Shown piece by piece: positions 61,201 through 64,000 of a DNA stretch of 64,000 nucleotides (position 1 is its first letter; every line of letters begins with the position of its first letter). The stretch lies in NCBI GenBank assembly GCA_921293015.1, contig OV121081.1:3844001-3908000 (forward strand), given 5' to 3'. This stretch comes from Phorcus lineatus. Lineage: Eukaryota; Mollusca; Gastropoda; Trochida; Trochidae. A program made the position numbers and the translations under genes. The notes beneath the pieces are model-generated. The model saw nothing but the letters and a program-made list of their open reading frames with translations, searched no databases and was not told the DNA's origin.

Positions 61201-63707
61201 TCAAATCGTTGTAAAAACGTGACACCAAATCAAATTATGCAACTTTCAGGCCATACAAATATCCAGTCCATTTAAAATCAAAGAAACTTCGATGAGCAAC
61301 ATATCGTAGCTCCGTCATTAATTCCTCTACTACCTCTGTTCTAACACAAGCCCTTGTCGAGCTTCCGGTAGTTTCCCCTGGTGGCAAAAGATGGCGACAT
61401 AAACTACCTTGCAACATTTCAGCCAATGAAAACACCCGGATGCATTGATAGCATATTTTTCGTCACACGGGCGTATGCAAAGATGCTGTCGCTTAACAAG
61501 GTGAATGTGCTGTGTAAAGAATGAAGACTTAAAGTGCAAAGTGCATATTCGAATAAAGTTTAAGTTTCCGAAGCATATGGAAGTATCAGAAGCGTTTTGA
61601 ATTGTTACTTTTGAAATGGCGTCGCTGATTGCACAACTACCTTTGATTGCATCCAATCAGATTTCTCCATTTCTAGACCGTGAAATGCATGAATTAGGAC
61701 AGAGGTTGAAATAAATGACGGAGCTACCCTTTGTGACAACAAATATGTTATTCACGTATTCCGTGTTTTCAATGGCTGAAATATTGCCAGGTAGTTTAAG
61801 TTGCAATATTTGGTGGCCACGTTACAGGTGGTTTACTGTGAACACTATTCCTGAGAAGAAATCTCCTCCTACACCAAAATGACGACGTATTGCCGTCATT
61901 GATCCGGTCGACTAAATAATTTTATAAATGAAAAGAGTTCAATTGCGATTTTCATATCCAAGACAAAAGTTCAAAACTTGGAACTATATGTACACTTCTC
62001 CCCGATTTAAATATTTTGCATAACCGGAGCACTAACGGCGTGACGTCAAATAACATAACGCATATCCCAAGAAAAGTTGAGACTGGCAATTGATGCTTAG
62101 GGCTCTATTGCACGCTTTTCCGGTTCAAATTAGACATAGGTATTCATTTTAACTTTTTATCGATACGATGAAAGACTCATTCCTACCAATTGACCTGCAG
62201 TCACAATGAAAATTCTAAGACAGCTGCTATGGGCTTGGATGTATAAAAAAAATCCATGGTCAGCCGCGCACATGCAAAATGTATAAATTATGGACAGTTA
62301 AAAACAACTGAACTAGTAATGTTTGCAGCTATTGAATTTACCTAAACTCTGAACTGAGAACAAAGGATGACATATAGTTAATTAAAGCAATGTTGTAAAT
62401 TAACCGATATCGGCTGCCGGCCTTTTAATATAAACTTCATCAAGGAAAACGTACATATTTGCTAAATAAATTAAGAGGTGGATGGCTTGAGCGCGTATCG
62501 TTAGTAATATCGAGACACATGCAGTATCTTTGCATTCGTTGTGTTTACGAAATATTAATGTGAACAAGTGCGTTTATTTTTCGATCTGATCTAATTGTGA
62601 CATTATTTGTAAAAGAGGTTATCGTGCTCGTGAGTTTTGGGATGGTTAATATCATATCCTGCATTAGGAATGAACACTAAGTATTTAGCTCGCCAAGGCT
62701 CGCAAGAACAATGTTTATTCCTAATTCAGGATATTTACCATCCCAAAACACACTCTCAGGATGCCCGCTATTTCATAGCTACTTCTAATCACGCTCCTAT
62801 CTAACATCTGTACGTACTGTTCTATCCAAAGCCCCAAGATGGAGAGGTTCAACAATGGACAACAGAGGAGGCGACAAACTTTTGCAACACTTTCTTCAAT
62901 AAATCCAAAGCAGCATTAGTTTGTGCAGACATATCCGGAATGGTCAGCATAGTTGACGAAAACAAAGCCAACTGTGTTTTGGATATATTGGTTTGTTCTT
63001 TTTAATAAACTCTTTGAATTATCTCTCCATTAGAATGAGAATATCATAACAATATCTGCATATTTTAGCTAAAATTCACTCTTTGTAAATCTAAACATTT
63101 AAGGAGATGTTTTATGTTCATTTGTGAGCGTTCTTCATGAAATAGTGTTAAATTTAATGAACGGCGGGCTTCCTTGCAATTTATAAAAAGCACTAGTATA
63201 CATATATCTCATTTGTTTCCCTATGCCTTTCTTTCCGTCTTATCCCTAAACCTTTCGACCCCTTTCTACCTGATCTGTCCACTCTCTTTTGGATGCTTGT
63301 GATCCACGTGTTTAATAACTGAAATATTGTTCAAAACACGTTAAACCACAACTCACTCACTCATATGTTTCCCTATTAGCGGTAGAGGATATTACAATGT
63401 TAATGGTTAACACTTGTTTTTCAGCTGTTTTGCAACGATAGAGTTTGCTATTCACCTGATGTAAGATGGGTTTTTTTGTTTTATATTCTGATTTAATGTG
63501 TTGCAATTATCAATAATATCCAGGCATCGGGAAGTACGACATTTGCAAGCTTTGCCCTGGAATCATTGAAAGAGCTGTGCTTGAACGAAGTTCAGCTGGA
63601 CTCAACTCTGCAAGAGGAGCCTGAGCCTGGGGTCCCGTCTGTCTATGCGGCTCTGCTTGAAGTTACCTGTGACAACGAATGCTCTGACAGAGGGACTTGT
63701 GTGAAAG
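48943..63707 (+). CDS. VWDE-like gene (von Willebrand factor D and EGF domains), partial
   Basis: Nine exons joined by phase give 506 codons plus one base: 48,943-49,287, 49,720-49,805, 52,085-52,151, 54,883-55,071, 55,396-55,571, 58,318-58,594, 62,832-62,990, 63,425-63,460 and 63,524-63,707. Domain order: a pre-VWD region (1-115), a VWD domain of about 128-330 with DPHMRTFD (135-142), CPCGVAVRAG and GLCGNFNGHKGDD (265-277), a basic RRKR (360-363), a conserved two-part linker, and the opening of an EGF run (CDNECSDRGTC). In VWDE proteins this order is followed by many EGF repeats, which would lie past the window. The product should be secreted or membrane-tethered and act in the extracellular matrix or haemolymph; its ligand is unknown. 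The 5' exons and signal peptide were not found. Mucins and other VWD proteins are less likely, because the segment after the VWD is VWDE-like rather than C8/TIL. Confidence 0.88.
49720..49805 (+). CDS. VWDE-like exon b: start of VWD domain
   Basis: 86 bases after the acceptor TTTGTTGCAG. It encodes VLVKKKA then YCFANTDPHMRTFDK, the classic VWD opening (Cys, DPH, TFD). The donor GTTAGT at 49,806 leaves two bases, which the first base of exon c completes to a Leu codon. Confidence 0.88.
49806..50276. other. VWDE-like intron b-c, left part
   Basis: AT-rich intron sequence with no recognised element before the TIR element. Confidence 0.5.
50277..50672 (+). mobile_element. TIR element (MITE-like), copy 1, 396 bp
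   Basis: The ends are inverted repeats of about 50 bases: ACAGAGGTAGCTCCGTCATA at the left and its complement TATGACGGAGCTACCTCTGT at the right, each followed inward by a second, oppositely oriented CCTCTGTC, so each arm can also fold on itself. The interior (CAGCCAATGAAAACA, AACATATTTGTTGTCAC, ATTCGAATAAAG, CATCCAATCAGCG) has no coding frame. It matches copies at 59.5 and 61.3 kb. A non-autonomous DNA transposon; the superfamily is not fixed. Confidence 0.88.
50673..50960 (-). pseudogene. Mariner transposase C-terminal relic
   Basis: The minus-strand frame of 92 codons (50,682-50,960) ends with LPRCAYSPYLTPSNFYLF and then LLGHKF. This corresponds to the YSPDLAPSD.HLF region that holds the third catalytic Asp of mariner-type (DD34D) transposases. 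Here that Asp is Asn and the PDL is PYL, so the fragment is inactive. The upstream part of the frame does not match clearly. It lies directly beside TIR copy 1. Seen: motif and substitutions; inferred: family. Confidence 0.72.
50961..51528. other. VWDE-like intron b-c, middle part
   Basis: No feature recognised; possibly more of the decayed mariner element, but no motif supports this. Confidence 0.45.
51529..51822 (+). mobile_element. tRNA-derived SINE, diverged copy
   Basis: The oldest-looking of the three SINEs. The A box is degraded (TAGCTCAGTCACC) and the B box GGTTCGAATCC intact (51,579-51,589). The body shares CTTTGTCTGT, GTAGAGAACT.TTCTACA and GCATAGTCACAATAG with the 29.1 kb copy, and the 3' end is GCCGCATTTAACC..AACTCACC with the ACTC tail nearly lost. 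No target-site duplication was found. Confidence 0.88.
51823..52084. other. VWDE-like intron b-c, right part
   Basis: Intron sequence leading to the acceptor of exon c; nothing else recognised. Confidence 0.5.
52085..52151 (+). CDS. VWDE-like exon c: VWD strand region
   Basis: A 67-base exon (TGTTTCAG|A to GAG|GTAACT) encoding EYEFQGHDGVFILYKHKS, the aromatic/GEF-like strand that follows TFDG in VWD domains. It was recovered only by matching phases, being too small to stand out as an open frame. Confidence 0.85.
52152..52934. other. VWDE-like intron c-d, left part
   Basis: AT-rich; no feature recognised. Confidence 0.5.
52935..53400 (-). mobile_element. Penelope-like element fragment with GIY-YIG endonuclease
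   Basis: The minus-strand frame 52,944-53,393 (149 codons) carries the C-terminal part of a Penelope-like retroelement protein. It has a linker (YLIRVNIPYQGQISNHISRL, then TLKTILRSKGR) and a GIY-YIG nuclease domain whose core reads CVYKISCNCGNNFIGET, followed by R.EH, SALSEH and HSINW. In these elements this domain nicks target DNA for retrotransposition. The reverse transcriptase part is absent upstream, so it is 5'-truncated and lies antisense in an intron. The CxC pair and Arg/Glu/His positions look retained, and no stop breaks the domain. Confidence 0.85.
53401..54882. other. VWDE-like intron c-d, right part
   Basis: No reverse-transcriptase continuation of the Penelope fragment was found. 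It contains the inverted repeat at 54,092-54,169. Otherwise nothing recognised. Confidence 0.5.
54092..54169. repeat. Short inverted repeat
   Basis: Perfect 14-base arms AAACATCTGCTTAA (54,092-54,105) and TTAAGCAGATGTTT (54,156-54,169) around a 50-base spacer, with weaker pairing continuing inward. It may be the remains of a small TIR element. Confidence 0.85.
54883..55071 (+). CDS. VWDE-like exon d: VWD middle
   Basis: 63 codons, phase 0 (GTGACAG|GTT to AAG|GTAAAC). It encodes VQMKLRPCYPGAHVRCPCGV and AVRAGRTVFRINACDH. The CxCGVAVRAG signature is characteristic of VWDE-type VWD domains. Confidence 0.9.
55396..55571 (+). CDS. VWDE-like exon e: VWD core with GLCGNFNG
   Basis: Acceptor CCTTTAG, donor CG|GTAAGT, phase 0 in and phase 2 out. 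It contains GLCGNFNGHKGDDVDKANMF, the most diagnostic VWD motif, ending in SEWR, where the Arg codon is split with exon f. A different frame is open across the intron and should not be mistaken for the product. Confidence 0.93.
55572..58317. other. VWDE-like intron e-f
   Basis: About 2.7 kb of AT-rich sequence. Several 60-95 codon frames occur on both strands (for example 56,595-56,879 minus and 57,493-57,756 minus), but none has a recognised motif. No transposon ends were found. Confidence 0.5.
58318..58594 (+). CDS. VWDE-like exon f: VWD end and basic site
   Basis: Acceptor TCTGTTTCAG, donor GTG|GTGAGT. It completes the split Arg, then reads AGVDLFNDNDFIHLDEWQLT and a Cys-bearing tail (GLCVCDV, C at residues 330, 338 and 354). 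Near its end TGRRKRSALF matches the furin-type R-x-K/R-R rule at residues 360-363, so proteolytic processing after the VWD is possible. Confidence 0.92.
58595..59456. other. VWDE-like intron f-g, left part
   Basis: AT-rich; contains only the poly-G tract near the donor of exon f. Confidence 0.5.
58636..58654 (+). repeat. 19-base poly-G tract
   Basis: An uninterrupted G run 42 bases inside the intron after exon f. It can form quadruplex structures and is prone to length errors in sequencing. Confidence 0.9.
59457..59907 (+). mobile_element. TIR element (MITE-like), copy 2, 451 bp
   Basis: Ends CATTCTCTCCCAACAGAG and CTCTGTTGGGAGAGAATG are inverted repeats. TATGGGAA occurs just before the element (59,449-59,456) and again one base after it (59,909-59,916), suggesting an 8-bp target-site duplication with an extra base. 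The interior is colinear with copy 1, with more sequence such as GTCGCTGATTGCACAACTTT that copy 1 lacks. Confidence 0.88.
59908..61306. other. VWDE-like intron f-g, middle part
   Basis: Nothing recognised; no coding motif in the short frames. Confidence 0.5.
61307..61733 (+). mobile_element. TIR element (MITE-like), copy 3, left end clipped
   Basis: The left arm starts at GTAGCTCCGTCATTAATTCC, lacking the outer bases of copies 1 and 2. The interior is colinear with copy 2 (GTGCATATTCGAATAAAGTT, GGCGTCGCTGATTGCACAAC). The right end is GACGGAGCTACCCTTTGTG and runs directly into an inverted fragment of the same family. Confidence 0.87.
61734..61830 (-). mobile_element. Inverted fragment of the TIR element family
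   Basis: GACAACAAATATGTTATTCA, then CCGTGTTTTCAATGGCTGAA and ATTGCCAGGTAGTTTAAGTT, is the complement of an interior segment of copies 1-3. It joins copy 3 tail-first, at the shared string TGACAACAAATATG. The arrangement suggests a nested insertion or an aberrant inverted repair event. Confidence 0.85.
62106..62580 (+). repeat. Dispersed repeat, copy B
   Basis: The partner of 6,303-6,930, in the same orientation. It is shorter, lacking much of the middle after ACCGAT, and begins with TTGCACGCTTTTCCGG. It lies in the VWDE-like intron. Confidence 0.7.
62632..62757. repeat. Fold-back element, about 45-bp arms
   Basis: GAGTTTTGGGATGGTTAATA, then TCCTGCATTAGGAATGAACA (62,632-62,676), pairs with TGTTTATTCCTAATTCAGGA, then TTTACCATCCCAAAACAC (62,712-62,757), with few mismatches and a 35-base loop. 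It ends 75 bases before exon g, so a transcript hairpin could sit near that exon's weak acceptor. Confidence 0.88.
62832..62990 (+). CDS. VWDE-like exon g: post-VWD linker
   Basis: 53 codons, phase 0. It encodes PQDGEVQQWTTEEATNFCNT followed by two more Cys (LVCADISG, NCVLDIL). The acceptor (TCTATCCAAAG) has a weak pyrimidine tract and the donor (TTG|GTTTGT) is non-consensus, so the edges are less certain than the content. Its phase fits both neighbours. Confidence 0.75.
63150..63363 (+). mobile_element. SINE/LINE 3'-end fragment with (ACTC) tail
   Basis: It ends AACTGAAATATTGTTCAAAA, then CACGTTAAACCACAACTCAC and TCACTCA. The terminal GTTAAACC.CAACTCACTC matches the SINE tails at 29.4 and 46.6 kb, but the sequence upstream of it is different. 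It therefore belongs to another family using the same 3' end. The left boundary is unclear. Confidence 0.65.
63425..63460 (+). CDS. VWDE-like micro-exon h
   Basis: A 36-base exon (TTTTTCAG|CTG to GAT|GTAAGA) encoding LFCNDRVCYSPD, phase 0 on both sides, with two cysteines. It has good splice signals despite its size. Skipping it would keep the frame, so it could be alternative. Confidence 0.72.
63524..63707 (+). CDS. VWDE-like exon i: linker and first EGF cysteines
   Basis: Acceptor ATATCCAG, donor AAAG|GTTGTA, phase 0 in and phase 1 out. It encodes ALESLKELCLNEVQ, then EVTCDNECSDRGTCVK, the opening of an EGF-like module. Phase 1 donors are usual between EGF exons, so more EGF exons are expected past the right edge. 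Confidence 0.85.
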
Positions 63708-64000
63708 GTTGTAATAAACATAGTACTGAAAAACACACAAGGAATTGAAAATGATCATTATCTAAAAGAATTTAAAATATTGATTATAATATCCCTTCCC
63801 ATACATTATAAAACAGCAAGACTGACAAACGCCACATAATAAAAGTTTTCAAAAACATGATCATAAACGACTTCTAATTGAGCTCATATTTCAAATCCTA
63901 CACAATGTCATGCTGATTATTAATGAGGTTTCATACTTATCGTATATTTGTATGATTGTATTTTCTTTTGGCAAATGCTCGATGAAACGACACCGCTTAA
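63708..64000. other. VWDE-like intron after exon i
   Basis: Intron sequence reaching the window edge; no further exon is visible. Confidence 0.5.

Noticed and set aside
1..64000. CRISPR array, operon, phage or toxin-antitoxin type system
   Set aside because: The window is eukaryotic. The tandem arrays have no unique spacers between constant repeats, and no associated protein genes are present.

Overview
The window is animal nuclear DNA and AT-rich. It has intron-split genes with GT/AG splice sites, single-exon rhodopsin-type receptors, and many eukaryotic transposon remains. The tRNA-headed SINEs ending in GTTAAACCCAACTCACTCAC-type tails, together with the von Willebrand D / EGF gene and expanded orphan receptors, point to a mollusc, most likely a gastropod of abalone type. 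That assignment is inference from repeat style, not proof. No bacterial, organellar or viral gene set and no CRISPR array is present.

Layout. 1-19,359 holds no recognisable gene: it has one copy of a dispersed repeat (6.3-6.9 kb), a 16-bp minisatellite (13.7 kb) and an ATATT array (18.25 kb). 19,360-21,205 is the first receptor gene (intronless CDS 19,861-20,904, predicted 5' UTR intron). 21.2-37.0 kb is gene-poor and carries two large minisatellites (24.8-26.6 kb with a 75-77 bp unit; 32.4-33.15 kb with a 45-bp higher-order unit) and a SINE with a 13-bp target-site duplication. 37,022-42,670 is a head-to-tail duplication of a 2,825-bp unit. Each copy carries promoter sequence, a 5' UTR intron, a receptor CDS and a poly(A) signal, and I found only five base differences by eye. 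42.7-47.3 kb is non-coding with a second SINE and short repeats. 47.3-48.84 kb is a broken LINE.

From 48,943 to the right edge runs a plus-strand multi-exon gene that I identify as a VWDE-like protein (von Willebrand factor D and EGF domain-containing). Nine internal exons join in consistent phase into 506 codons, covering a region before the VWD, the VWD domain (DPH.RTFD and GLCGNFNG motifs), a basic RRKR site, a conserved linker and the first EGF cysteines. Its 5' exons were not found and its 3' end lies outside. Its introns hold a TIR element family (three copies and one inverted fragment), a dead mariner fragment, a Penelope-like GIY-YIG fragment, a SINE and a fold-back repeat.

How the genes relate. 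The three receptors are paralogues (shared N-terminal TL.EVND, first extracellular loop, and Phe in place of the TM6 toggle Trp), so this is a small local receptor cluster with one very recent duplicate. No functional link between the receptors and the VWDE-like gene is visible. I see no convincing undescribed system; the most interesting items are the near-identical receptor duplication with its breakpoint right after the poly(A) signal, the intron-dwelling TIR family, and the two minisatellites whose periods are multiples of three.
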